A DNA stretch of 64,000 nucleotides from an uncultured Paraprevotella sp. (GTDB taxonomy: Bacteria > Bacteroidota > Bacteroidia > Bacteroidales > Bacteroidaceae): contig CALUIS010000005.1 of NCBI GenBank assembly GCA_944320765.1, forward strand, positions 1 to 64,000. The letters are read 5' to 3'. The notes under the pieces are model-generated. The model searched no databases and was not told where the DNA came from. It saw only the letters and a program-made list of their open reading frames with translations. Positions 55,974-64,000 of this stretch are shown piece after piece. The position numbers and the translations under genes are program-made. How positions within the stretch are numbered: position 1 is the stretch's first letter; each line of letters opens with the position of its first letter.

Positions 55974-58900
55974 TCAGTTTGTTTTAGGGTCTTGTGGCGG
56001 CTGGAGGGGGCGGGACTTTCTCCACTTCTTGGGGACGAACAGCCGGAACATGTCCCGCCAGCTGCCGAAATCCCGCTTCACGGCGATGCCGATGCCCTGT
56101 GTGGTGAGGGTGGACTTGGTGAAGTAGCGGTCATTGGTCTTGCTGTAGGCTTTCAGGCTCACGTTGCCGTTCCGTGTCAGCAGCCATTGCAGGTCGAAGT
56201 CGCCGATGAAGTTGCCGTTCGACGTGGCGTTGTTGTCGCGGTAGCCGAAATTGCCGTTGATGAGCAGGCGGTTGTTGAGCAGCCGCCCGGAGAGCAGGCC
56301 TTCCACATCCATGTCGCTCCATCCCACGTCGCCTGTGCTGAGGTTCGTCCCGATGTTCCAGTTGCTGTTGGTCCCGATGATGTTGGACAGCATCTGGTTG
56401 AGCTGGCTGCTCAGGGTGGAAGAGAGCAGCGACTTCATGGCCACGGAAGACTGGCTTTGCTCCGTGTTGGTGTAGTCGTAGGTGTAGAACCGCCCGATTC
56501 CCAGCAGGTAGATGACTTGCATGTTCTTTTCTTCTTCCGTGCTGATGAGGCTGCGCACCATCTGTTTTTCGTCTTCGTTGACGTTGGGGATGTCGAAATC
56601 GAAATTGATTTGGGGAGACATGGCTTTCCCGCTCAGGTTCATCAGGCAGTTCACCCGCACGTTGTTCTGGCTGAAAGTGGAGCGTGCGCTCAGGTCGTTC
56701 AGGGAAACGGACGGCACGGTGTAGACGGCCTGCAGGTTCAGGTCGGCCTCAGTGGGTATTCCGCTGAACACGATGGTCCCGCCGGGATTGAGTATGAAAT
56801 CTTTCCTTATGACATCTTGCAGCGAGAGTTTGTAAATGCCGTCGTCAATGGTATAGGTGCCGTACATGGTGAAATCTCCCTTATTATAATAGGTGGCGCG
56901 GATGTTGCCGTGGCCGTTCAGGGCGATATAGTCTCCGGCCTTGGGGTCCATGAGGATTTTCATGGTGGCCTCCGGGGCCAGGTCGAGCTGGAAGTTGATG
57001 CGCATGTCGGTTTCAGGTTGGCTCGGGGTTGGCTGGGGCGAGGTTTGGACTTTGGCTTTTACGCTGTCGGCCGGATTTTTGTATGTGATGAACTGGTTGT
57101 CGGCCAGTGTGGCGGGTGAGGAAAGGTTGTAGGTGAACACCGTGCCGGCTTCCGGGCGTGCGTCTATATTGATGTTCAGGTCTCCGGTACGTCCGTAGAA
57201 TCCGACCTTCCCGGTAGCGTATGCCGTTCCGCAGAACATCTCATCGCCGAAGTCTTTCACGTCATATCCCAGTATATTGTGGGCTTCGATGTCGAAATCG
57301 TAGCTCATGCGTGAGAGATGGGTGTGTCGGAGCACTCCGTTGACTTTGGCGTAATGTCCGTCCGTGCCAGGACCGCCATACCGGTCGTATACAATGGCAT
57401 TGCGGAAATAGATGTTGTCGGGGCGGAGGATGACAGAGTCGTTGATGAGTTTGTATTCCACTTCTGTGGAGCTGACTTTCAATCCTCCTTCGTGGACGAG
57501 CATGTCGCCTTCCAGGTTGATGCCTTTGAACGGGCCGAACACGCGAACCCATCCAGACGCCCTGCCGTTCAGCCCGCTGAAGATGTTGGCCGTGTAGTGG
57601 TTCAGGAATGACAAATCGATATTCTCCGTGTTGATGGTCAGGTCGATTCCGCCTTTCGGAGGTGCGCCGATGCGGATGTCGCCGTCCACACGGGTCATGC
57701 TCCGGTTGGCCGGGTCGGCGATACGGGCGTTCAGGAAGACGGCGCTTTTCTCCTTTCCCCATCCTCCGTGTACATTCATCTCTCCCAGGTAGGCTTGGTT
57801 GAAGGTGAAGTCCTGCACGTGCAGGTAGGCGTCCACTTCGGGGGATTTCATCAGTTTCGTGGCATAGACCCGTCCGGTGGCTTGCCCGGCAAACTCTACG
57901 GTATGGAAGTTGATGATGTTGAAGATATATTCCAGGTTGATGTCTTTCAGTTCAGCAATCAGTGAGTCTTCGGGATGGTTCGATACCTTGCCGTTGAGTA
58001 TGAGGTGGCGGTCGCCTTGTTCGATGGTGAACCCGTTGACACTCAATGTCCCGGGGGCGGCATGGACGTGTGAGGCGCGTACGTCCCAGATGGAATCGTT
58101 GACGATGATGCGGGTAGGGAGGAATTCGATGTCGGTCTGGAGCTTTTGGTCCTCGTCCCGTGAGAAGCGTGTGCTGGCCGTGATGGCTCCTTGGTAGGAT
58201 TTCCCCGTGTGGTTGGTCCAATATAGTCCGGCGGAGATTTGGTCTTGCAGGGCACGTGTCGAGAGGTTGAAGTCCACCGGGGCTTTCCCTACCTGTTTCT
58301 TGAACCCCAGGAAGCACGAGAGGGAGTCGTTGATGGTTCCGGCAGACAGGACGATGCCGTCGAGCCTCTGCCCGTTGTATTCCAGTGCGGGCAGGTTGGC
58401 GTTGAGCCTGATTTCCTTTGTCCGGCTGTTGAGGTATCCGTCCAGTTTCCCGGGTTGGTGGATACGCAGCGGTATTCCCGTCAACTTTTCGATAGGTTCG
58501 GTGTGGTTGACTTCCACGGAGAGCGTGGCTTCGTCGGAAGTGTCCCTTTTCATGTGCGGCTTTTTGATGAAAGAAGGGAGATAGTCGTGCATTAACTCAC
58601 GGCTGTGTGCGATTAGGGTGGTGAGTTTGAAGTCGCCGGCCATTCGTACGTGCAGGAAGTCGCTGTCCAGAAGGAGCAGCCGTTGTCCGGCATTCCGTGT
58701 GGCTTGGAACTGGATGGGGCTGACGTTGTATTCTTCTTCCGCCGAAACCATACGGATGGGGCCGACTTTGAGATTTCCTTCCATATCTTCTATGTCCCGT
58801 CCTTGGAATTCCACGTCCAGTTCCCCTTGGAACATGGTTCCGGGATATCGGGCCGTGAGATTCAATGCGTGCGGGTTGAAACGACGGACGGATGCCTTGC

Positions 58901-60371
58901 CCGTTATGTAGGGGATGCAAGTCCGCAGGTTGAATTTCCCTTCGGCCGTGAGGGCTACGTTCGGGTCGTTGACGGAAAGCTTCCCGTCGAAGCCGCCATC
59001 CTTGTAGTCGGCGTTGAAGATGATGTCGTGGTAGGCATATCCCTTGTAGTCCAACTGTTGGACGGTTCCGTTGAATGTGAGCGCAGGATAAGTTCCCTGG
59101 CGGAGATTCCCTTTGCAATAGAAGTCGAATGAGGCTGTCCCGACCGGATGTTTGGGCTGTGCCAGAATGCCGAAATCGAATGCCCGGCTGTGAATGGAGG
59201 CCACAACCTTGTCGTTTTCGGTAAGGGAGCCGGTCAGCGAGACGGAGCCTGGGCCGGCTTGCAGGTTGAGGTCGCATTGGATGCGCCGTCTGTTGTAGGA
59301 AACGTGTCCGTCGGCTTGGAGCGGTCCGACGGAAGATAGGAGGGGGTGCAGCTTGCTTTTGGCGGACGGATTCCATGAAGCCAGTTGCCGGAGGCTGGTG
59401 GAGCTGGCTTGCAGGTTTAGGATGCGGGCATCCAAAGTAAGCCAGTCTTTGTTTTGCAACTGGCTGACGGTCATGTTGGTTTCGAGTGTGATGTCCTGCC
59501 CGTCCGAACAGACTTTCAGCCGGTCTGCCGAGATTTGTTTGCTGTCTCCTTGGAACCGGGCTTCGAGATGTAAGGGAAACAACTCCTTGAAATCTTCCGC
59601 TTTTTTCAGTTGGGGCAAGAAGGGATACCAGTCTTCCGGCGAGAGCCGGATGTTCCGTGAGCTGCCTTGGAAGACGGGATTCCGGTAGCGCCGATGCCCG
59701 TTTGCGTCTTGGAACGGTTCATAACGGCAGGTGACAGTGTGGAGCTGCAGGGAGGAATGGGGCATCTCCAGCGTGAAGTCCTCTAAGCGGGCTTCATGCT
59801 CGTTGGCGGTCAGCCTGAATCCCAGCTGCCGCAGTTGCAGGCCGGACTGTTCTTCAAAGCTGATTTTCTTGACGTTCAGATTCAAGGAGTCTTTCGTGTA
59901 TTGTTTCAGGGATAGGGTGGCGCTGACTTTGTCCAACACGATATGGTCGGGATTGAAGCGGCCCGGTGTGGCGGGGCGGTCCAGGCGATGCCACGAAAGC
60001 TTTCCGCGGCGGATTAAGACCGAGTTGACGCGCAGGTTGGGGTCGGACGGTCCGCCGTCTTTTTTGGAAAATGCGTCTATCAGGAACTGGAAATTCGGCT
60101 GTCCCCCCTTTTTTTCCTGGTAGAGGCGGATGTCGAATCCATAGAACTGAACGTTTGAGATGGATATTTTACCTTGTAGCAAGGGGCTTATCTCTATCTT
60201 GGCGGACAGACGGGAGGCCGTCAGCAATTCTTTGTCTTTTTGGTCCTTGACCCGCACGTCATCCATGATAATCCGGTTGAAATGCCTGATGTCCACCCGT
60301 CCGACAGATACTTCCGTATGTAACAATTTAGTCAAGCTGCTTGAAGCGAGGTCCGTAAGACCTTTCTGCAC
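55974..60371 (-). CDS. tamB: Translocation and assembly module TamB (start uncertain)
   Basis: A very long protein (1465 residues from GTG 60371) of the TamB/AsmA-like group: continuous beta-strand repeats of the bridge-like lipid-transfer/assembly type, with the C-terminal TamB (DUF490) domain from about residue 1000 (IDLTINTENIDLSFLNHYTANIFSGLNG, ISNVQFYGF early). TamB spans the periplasm for outer-membrane protein assembly or lipid transport. In-frame codons continue upstream to 60473 and encode the expected membrane anchor (FRILVGIVIGLYLLQIALF), but contain no ATG, GTG or TTG. Downstream genes are guaD and nth. Confidence 0.88.
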   Translation of the reverse strand: MQKGLTDLASSSLTKLLHTEVSVGRVDIRHFNRIIMDDVRVKDQKDKELLTASRLSAKIEISPLLQGKISISNVQFYGFDIRLYQEKKGGQPNFQFLIDAFSKKDGGPSDPNLRVNSVLIRRGKLSWHRLDRPATPGRFNPDHIVLDKVSATLSLKQYTKDSLNLNVKKISFEEQSGLQLRQLGFRLTANEHEARLEDFTLEMPHSSLQLHTVTCRYEPFQDANGHRRYRNPVFQGSSRNIRLSPEDWYPFLPQLKKAEDFKELFPLHLEARFQGDSKQISADRLKVCSDGQDITLETNMTVSQLQNKDWLTLDARILNLQASSTSLRQLASWNPSAKSKLHPLLSSVGPLQADGHVSYNRRRIQCDLNLQAGPGSVSLTGSLTENDKVVASIHSRAFDFGILAQPKHPVGTASFDFYCKGNLRQGTYPALTFNGTVQQLDYKGYAYHDIIFNADYKDGGFDGKLSVNDPNVALTAEGKFNLRTCIPYITGKASVRRFNPHALNLTARYPGTMFQGELDVEFQGRDIEDMEGNLKVGPIRMVSAEEEYNVSPIQFQATRNAGQRLLLLDSDFLHVRMAGDFKLTTLIAHSRELMHDYLPSFIKKPHMKRDTSDEATLSVEVNHTEPIEKLTGIPLRIHQPGKLDGYLNSRTKEIRLNANLPALEYNGQRLDGIVLSAGTINDSLSCFLGFKKQVGKAPVDFNLSTRALQDQISAGLYWTNHTGKSYQGAITASTRFSRDEDQKLQTDIEFLPTRIIVNDSIWDVRASHVHAAPGTLSVNGFTIEQGDRHLILNGKVSNHPEDSLIAELKDINLEYIFNIINFHTVEFAGQATGRVYATKLMKSPEVDAYLHVQDFTFNQAYLGEMNVHGGWGKEKSAVFLNARIADPANRSMTRVDGDIRIGAPPKGGIDLTINTENIDLSFLNHYTANIFSGLNGRASGWVRVFGPFKGINLEGDMLVHEGGLKVSSTEVEYKLINDSVILRPDNIYFRNAIVYDRYGGPGTDGHYAKVNGVLRHTHLSRMSYDFDIEAHNILGYDVKDFGDEMFCGTAYATGKVGFYGRTGDLNINIDARPEAGTVFTYNLSSPATLADNQFITYKNPADSVKAKVQTSPQPTPSQPETDMRINFQLDLAPEATMKILMDPKAGDYIALNGHGNIRATYYNKGDFTMYGTYTIDDGIYKLSLQDVIRKDFILNPGGTIVFSGIPTEADLNLQAVYTVPSVSLNDLSARSTFSQNNVRVNCLMNLSGKAMSPQINFDFDIPNVNEDEKQMVRSLISTEEEKNMQVIYLLGIGRFYTYDYTNTEQSQSSVAMKSLLSSTLSSQLNQMLSNIIGTNSNWNIGTNLSTGDVGWSDMDVEGLLSGRLLNNRLLINGNFGYRDNNATSNGNFIGDFDLQWLLTRNGNVSLKAYSKTNDRYFTKSTLTTQGIGIAVKRDFGSWRDMFRLFVPKKWRKSRPLQPPQDPKTN

Positions 60372-60480
60372 TGCCGGAATATGGAATAGTGCAATCTGCA
60401 GCAGGTAGAGGCCGATGACTATACCTACGAGGATTCTGAATATTTTTCTTAGTCTCTTGATAAGCTCCCAGATTTATCGA

Positions 60481-60488
60481 CAAAATTA
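60481..60488 (-). promoter_or_regulatory. -7 box (TAATTTTG) of tamB
   Basis: Minus-strand TAATTTTG predicts an mRNA start near 60474-60476, just before the first open codon of the tamB frame (ATC at 60473). Confidence 0.55.
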
Positions 60489-60531
60489 CTATTTTCTTTT
60501 TAGATTTCTTCACTTTGTCATATTTTTAATG

Positions 60532-60539
60532 TAATTTTG
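60532..60539 (+). promoter_or_regulatory. -7 box (TAATTTTG) of the nqr operon
   Basis: TAATTTTG 41 bases before the nqrA ATG, divergent from the tamB promoter. A TTTG occurs at 60514-60517 but with a short 14-base spacer. Confidence 0.55.
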
Positions 60540-60580
60540 CCACGTTTTAAAACAGAACCAGTTTATTTAATCCTTTTATA

Positions 60581-61930
60581 ATGGCAAATGTAATTAAATT
60601 ACGTAAGGGCCTTGACGTGAATCTCAAGGGCAAAGCTGCCAAGGAACAGTTCCAGGTGAAGAAGCCGGGCGTCTATGCGTTGATGCCGGATGACTTCACG
60701 GGGGTGAAACCCAAGGTGGTGGTCAAGGAGAACGATGTGGTGAAGGTCGGGGATGCCTTGTTCGTGGACAAGAACCATCCTGAAGTCAAGTTCGTCTCTC
60801 CGGTGAGCGGTAAGGTGACGATGGTGGAGCGTGGCGACCGCCGCAAGGTGTTGAGCGTGCGCGTGGAAGCCGATGCGGAACAGCAGTACGTGGATTTTGG
60901 CAAGAAGAGTGTGGCGCAGATGACGGCCGATCAGGTGAAAGAGACCTTGTTGGAGGCCGGATTGTTCGCGTTCTTGAAGCAGCGTCCGTATGATGTGGTG
61001 CCCGATCCGGCGGTAGCTCCGAAGGCTATCTTCGTCTCAGGCTTTAACTCCATGCCGCTTGCGGCTGATTTCGAATACGTGCTGCAGGGGCGCGAGGCTG
61101 ACTTCCAGACCGGACTCGACGTGCTGGCCAAGATGGCGAAGACCTATCTGGGCGTGAGCGCGAAGCAGAGTGCCACGGCGTTGACCGCTGCCAAGAACGT
61201 GACGGTAAACGTGTTCGACGGCCCGGCGCCTGCCGGTAACGTAGGCGTGCAGGTCAACCACGTCGATCCTGTGAACAAAGGGGAGACGGTGTGGACGCTC
61301 GGCGCGGAAGAGGTCATATTCGTTGGCCATCTGTTCAATACCGGCAAGCTGGACTTCACCCGTGTGATTGCCTTTGCTGGTTCGGAAGTGAAGAAGCCGG
61401 CTTATTGCCAGATGACGGTAGGGCAGCAGTTGTCCACATTGGTGGAAAACCGTGTGGCGGAAGGACGTACCCTGCGCATCGTGAACGGCAACGTGATGAC
61501 GGGCGTGAAGACAACGAAGGACGGCTTCCTGGCGGCCCACGCGACGGAAGTGAACGTGATTCCCGAGGGTGATGACGTGCATGAGATGTTGGGTTGGATC
61601 ATGCCCCGTTTCAACGACTACTCCAACAGCCGCGCCTATTGCAGCTGGCTTTCCGGCAAGAAGGAATATGCGCTGGATGCCCGTGTGAAGGGCGGCGAAC
61701 GCCACATGATCATGTCGGGCGAGTACGACCGGGTGTTCCCGATGGACATTTTCCCCGAGCAGTTGGTAAAAGCCATTATCACTGGCGACATCGACCGGAT
61801 GGAGGCGTTGGGTATCTATGAGGTGGCCCCCGAGGACTTCGCCTTGTGCGAGTTCGTGGACTCTTCCAAGCTGGAAGTGCAGCGCATCGTACGCGAAGGG
61901 CTGGACATGCTTCGCAAGGAAATGGCTTAA
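60581..61930 (+). CDS. nqrA: Na+-translocating NADH:quinone reductase subunit A
   Basis: A 449-residue NqrA, the peripheral cytoplasmic subunit of the Na+-NQR respiratory complex, which oxidises NADH, reduces quinone and exports sodium. The N-terminus VIKLRKGLDVNLKGKA and the segments AIFVSGFNSMPLAADFEYVL and IMSGEYDRVFPMDIFPEQLVKAI are characteristic. First gene of the operon, with a promoter at 60532; nqrB follows after 33 bases. Confidence 0.96.
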   Translation: MANVIKLRKGLDVNLKGKAAKEQFQVKKPGVYALMPDDFTGVKPKVVVKENDVVKVGDALFVDKNHPEVKFVSPVSGKVTMVERGDRRKVLSVRVEADAEQQYVDFGKKSVAQMTADQVKETLLEAGLFAFLKQRPYDVVPDPAVAPKAIFVSGFNSMPLAADFEYVLQGREADFQTGLDVLAKMAKTYLGVSAKQSATALTAAKNVTVNVFDGPAPAGNVGVQVNHVDPVNKGETVWTLGAEEVIFVGHLFNTGKLDFTRVIAFAGSEVKKPAYCQMTVGQQLSTLVENRVAEGRTLRIVNGNVMTGVKTTKDGFLAAHATEVNVIPEGDDVHEMLGWIMPRFNDYSNSRAYCSWLSGKKEYALDARVKGGERHMIMSGEYDRVFPMDIFPEQLVKAIITGDIDRMEALGIYEVAPEDFALCEFVDSSKLEVQRIVREGLDMLRKEMA

Positions 61931-61963
61931 ATATGTTTCATCGCAATTAAATAACAGATTATA

Positions 61964-63130
61964 ATGAATGCGTTAAGAAAATATCTGGATAAGATAAAGC
62001 CTTCTTTTGAGGAAGGGGGCAAGCTTCACGCCTTCCGGTCGGTGTTCGAGGGGTTCGAGTCGTTCCTGTTCGTACCCAACACCACGTCGACATCGGGCGT
62101 GAATGTACACGATGCGATTGACAGCAAGCGCATCATGATATTTGTGGTCATCGCGTTGATGCCGGCTCTGCTGTTCGGCATGTACAACATCGGCTATCAG
62201 AATTATGCGGCTGCCGGCGTGGACGGCACGTTTTGGGAGATGTTCGGTTTCGGTTTTCTGGCCGTGCTGCCCAAGATTATCGTGTCTTACGTGGTAGGGT
62301 TGGGCATCGAGTTCATCGTGGCCCAGTGGAAGCATGAGGAAATTCAGGAAGGTTACTTGGTCACGGGTATGCTTGTCCCGATGATTGTGCCGGTGGACTG
62401 CCCGTTGTGGATTATCGCCATTGCTTGTGCCTTTGCCGTGATTTTCGCCAAGGAGATTTTCGGTGGTACGGGTATGAACATTTTCAACGTGGCTTTGATT
62501 ACACGTGCGTTCCTTTTCTTTGCCTATCCTACGGCCATGAGCGGCGACGCTTGTTGGGTGGCCAAGGAAAGCATCTGCGGCTTGGGGAACAATCTGCCCG
62601 ACGGCTTCACGATGGCCACTCCGCTCGGCGAGGTGGCTACGGGTACGGTGCCTGCTTTCTCTTGGGATCAGGTGTGGGGCTTCATTCCGGGATCCATCGG
62701 TGAGACCAGCGTGGTGGCCATTGCCATCGGTGCGGTTATCCTCCTTTGGACGGGCATCGCCAGCTGGCGTACCATGCTGAGTGTGTTTGTCGGCGGCGCT
62801 TTGCTGGCTTGGATCTTCAACCAGTGGGGACCCGAAGGCAACGCCGGTGCCATGATGCCTTGGTATCAGCATCTGGCGTTGGGCGGCTTCTGCTTCGGTG
62901 CCGTGTTCATGGCCACCGATCCGGTGACTTCAGCGCGTACGGCTCCCGGCCAGTTCGTCTATGGCTTCCTGATTGGTGCCATGGCTATCATCATCCGTGT
63001 GCTGAACCCCGGTTATCCCGAGGGCATGATGCTGGCCATCCTGCTGATGAACTTGTTCGCCCCGCTGATTGACTATTGTGTAATCCAGAGTAACATCAAC
63101 AAGCGCGCGAAACGTGCGATTAAAAAATAA
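61964..63130 (+). CDS. nqrB: Na+-translocating NADH:quinone reductase subunit B
   Basis: A 388-residue integral membrane subunit with about ten helices. It holds a covalent FMN and a riboflavin in the known enzyme. The likely FMN threonine is Thr219 in DGFTMATPLG, by position relative to the conserved Thr of other NqrB. Conserved parts are EGYLVTGMLVPMIVPVD, EIFGGTGMNIFNVALITRAF and TDPVTSARTAPGQ. nqrC starts 6 bases after its stop. Confidence 0.95.
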   Translation: MNALRKYLDKIKPSFEEGGKLHAFRSVFEGFESFLFVPNTTSTSGVNVHDAIDSKRIMIFVVIALMPALLFGMYNIGYQNYAAAGVDGTFWEMFGFGFLAVLPKIIVSYVVGLGIEFIVAQWKHEEIQEGYLVTGMLVPMIVPVDCPLWIIAIACAFAVIFAKEIFGGTGMNIFNVALITRAFLFFAYPTAMSGDACWVAKESICGLGNNLPDGFTMATPLGEVATGTVPAFSWDQVWGFIPGSIGETSVVAIAIGAVILLWTGIASWRTMLSVFVGGALLAWIFNQWGPEGNAGAMMPWYQHLALGGFCFGAVFMATDPVTSARTAPGQFVYGFLIGAMAIIIRVLNPGYPEGMMLAILLMNLFAPLIDYCVIQSNINKRAKRAIKK

Positions 63131-63136
63131 GGAACT

Positions 63137-63997
63137 ATGGCTACAAAGAAATTCAGATGTAAAGTATGTGGCTACATACATGAGGGAGATGCCGCTCCCG
63201 AAAAGTGTCCGCAGTGCCAGGCTCCCGCTTCCGAGTTTGAGGAAATCACGGAGGGGGGGGCGGAGAAGCCTGCCAAGAAAGGGTTGAACACGGACGGCAA
63301 CACCTATACTATTATATATTCCTGCATCGTCGTCGTCATCGTGGCGTTCCTGCTGGCTTTCGTTTCCAAGGTGCTGGAACCGCAGTCGATGGCCAACGTG
63401 CGGATTGACAAGAAGAGCCAGATTCTGGCCGCCTTGAACCTCCGTGACGTGGAGAAGAAGGATGTGGAGAAGACATACGCCGAGGTGATTGTGGCCGACG
63501 AGGTCATTGACAAGGACGGAAACGTGGTCAAGGATGGCAAGTCCAAAGACCAGGACGGATTTGCCGTGGAAGACAAGAACATCTCTGACGAGTGCCTTCC
63601 TTTGTATGTCTGTCAGGTGAACGGCGAGACGAAATATGTCATTCCCGTAACCGGAAAGGGCCTGTGGGATGCCATTTGGGGATATGTGGCCTTGAATGCG
63701 GACAAGAACACCGTGTATGGCGTGTATTTCACGCATAAAGGTGAGACGGCCGGTCTGGGCGCGTTGATTACGGAATACGAGAAATTCCAGAAGCAGTTCG
63801 AGGGCAAGAAGCTGCTCAGTGCAGACGGTTCCGCCATAGCTTTGAGCGTGGTGAAGAAAGGCAAGACCGTGGTGGGATTAGACGAGGCGAACCGCTGCGA
63901 TGCCCTGACAGGTGCCACGCTGACCACCAATGGCGTACACAACATGCTTCAGGAATGCTTGTCCCGTTACATGACTTTTTTAACTACTAACGAATAA
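63137..63997 (+). CDS. nqrC: NqrC fused to an N-terminal rubredoxin-like domain
   Basis: A 286-residue subunit C of Na+-NQR, about 50 residues longer than usual. Residues 1-36 form a rubrerythrin-type rubredoxin domain with the four Cys iron site C8-x2-C11 and C24-x2-C27 (FRCKVCGYIHEG, EKCPQCQAPASEFEE). A linker (residues 37-49) follows, then from residue 50 normal NqrC: membrane helix (IIYSCIVVVIVAFLLAFVS) and the extracytoplasmic FMN domain, with the covalent FMN threonine at Thr261 in the TGATLT motif. The rubredoxin would lie in the cytoplasm. The linker contains a G8 run. nqrD should follow beyond the window. Confidence 0.93.
   Translation: MATKKFRCKVCGYIHEGDAAPEKCPQCQAPASEFEEITEGGAEKPAKKGLNTDGNTYTIIYSCIVVVIVAFLLAFVSKVLEPQSMANVRIDKKSQILAALNLRDVEKKDVEKTYAEVIVADEVIDKDGNVVKDGKSKDQDGFAVEDKNISDECLPLYVCQVNGETKYVIPVTGKGLWDAIWGYVALNADKNTVYGVYFTHKGETAGLGALITEYEKFQKQFEGKKLLSADGSAIALSVVKKGKTVVGLDEANRCDALTGATLTTNGVHNMLQECLSRYMTFLTTNE
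63253..63260 (+). repeat. G8 tract in the rubredoxin-NqrC linker
   Basis: Eight consecutive G residues code part of Glu39-Gly40-Gly41-Ala42, at the joint of the two domains. One G fewer would give a stop (TGA at 63285-63287 in the present numbering) overlapping a TTG at 63284-63286. Confidence 0.8.
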
Positions 63998-64000
63998 AAG

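Noticed and set aside
60328..60513. GTG at 60513 as the true tamB start
   Set aside because: It is in a different frame from tamB and upstream of the -7 box; it would need a one-base change in an A5 run to join. Kept only as an alternative in the tamB finding.

Overview
The window looks like chromosomal core DNA of a member of the Bacteroidales, probably close to Bacteroidaceae, with GC content that by eye is in the mid-50s percent, higher than most Bacteroides. Evidence: recurrent Bacteroidetes -7 promoter boxes (TAnnTTTG, sometimes with a TTTG/TTG box about 19-20 bases upstream), few Shine-Dalgarno sequences, Bacteroidetes-only families (DUF4293, DUF5723, DUF4249, DUF3078, DUF5020, CHU_C), an omega-like RNA polymerase subunit next to bamD, a single-chain PurL and a Na+-NQR operon. 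I cannot name the species. There is no rRNA, CRISPR array, phage, transposase or integrase.

Layout. 1-5.2 kb: two tRNA genes, a DUF5020 outer-membrane protein, uvrB, and bamD-omega-DUF4293. 5.2-11.8 kb: a PorT-like barrel and a LysM/periplasmic-binding protein, divergent from a CHU_C protein-uvrA-ybaK operon. 11.8-16.7 kb: a TonB-dependent receptor with a DUF4249 lipoprotein, another surface lipoprotein, and a repeat-rich intergenic region. 16.7-24 kb: an MFS transporter and an S9 peptidase, then pyrG-yidC. 24-29 kb: DUF3078, engB and recR-membrane protein-GT2-GNAT. 29-35 kb: tRNA-Asp and a complete RND tripartite efflux operon. 35-39.7 kb: DUF3737 and a DUF5723/lipoprotein pair. 40-45.6 kb: purL, a split chromate-transporter-type pair and marC. 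45.6-50.1 kb: a non-coding region, a MaoC protein, kdsA-kdsD (Kdo synthesis) and a secreted phospholipase D. 50-60.4 kb: a TPR/solute-binding pair, pgk, and tamB-guaD-nth. 60.5-64 kb: nqrA, nqrB and nqrC; the operon runs off the end.

Envelope biogenesis dominates: BamD and TamB (outer-membrane protein assembly), YidC (inner-membrane insertion), KdsA/KdsD (LPS core sugar), several beta-barrels and lipoproteins. DNA repair is the second theme (UvrA, UvrB, RecR, endonuclease III).

The most interesting observations are: (1) nqrC carries an N-terminal rubrerythrin-type rubredoxin domain, joined through a linker that contains a G8 tract; loss of one G would split it into a free rubredoxin whose TGA overlaps a TTG start of a normal-length NqrC; (2) a dispersed 130-base head-to-head repeat whose small internal hairpins differ by compensatory changes; (3) four short palindromes spaced exactly 21 bases apart at 16.58-16.65 kb; (4) a roughly 520-base non-coding block at 45.6-46.1 kb flanked by imperfect inverted repeats; (5) an S9 peptidase beside a transporter resembling the dipeptide carrier MFSD1; and (6) tamB without a normal start codon in front of its membrane anchor.
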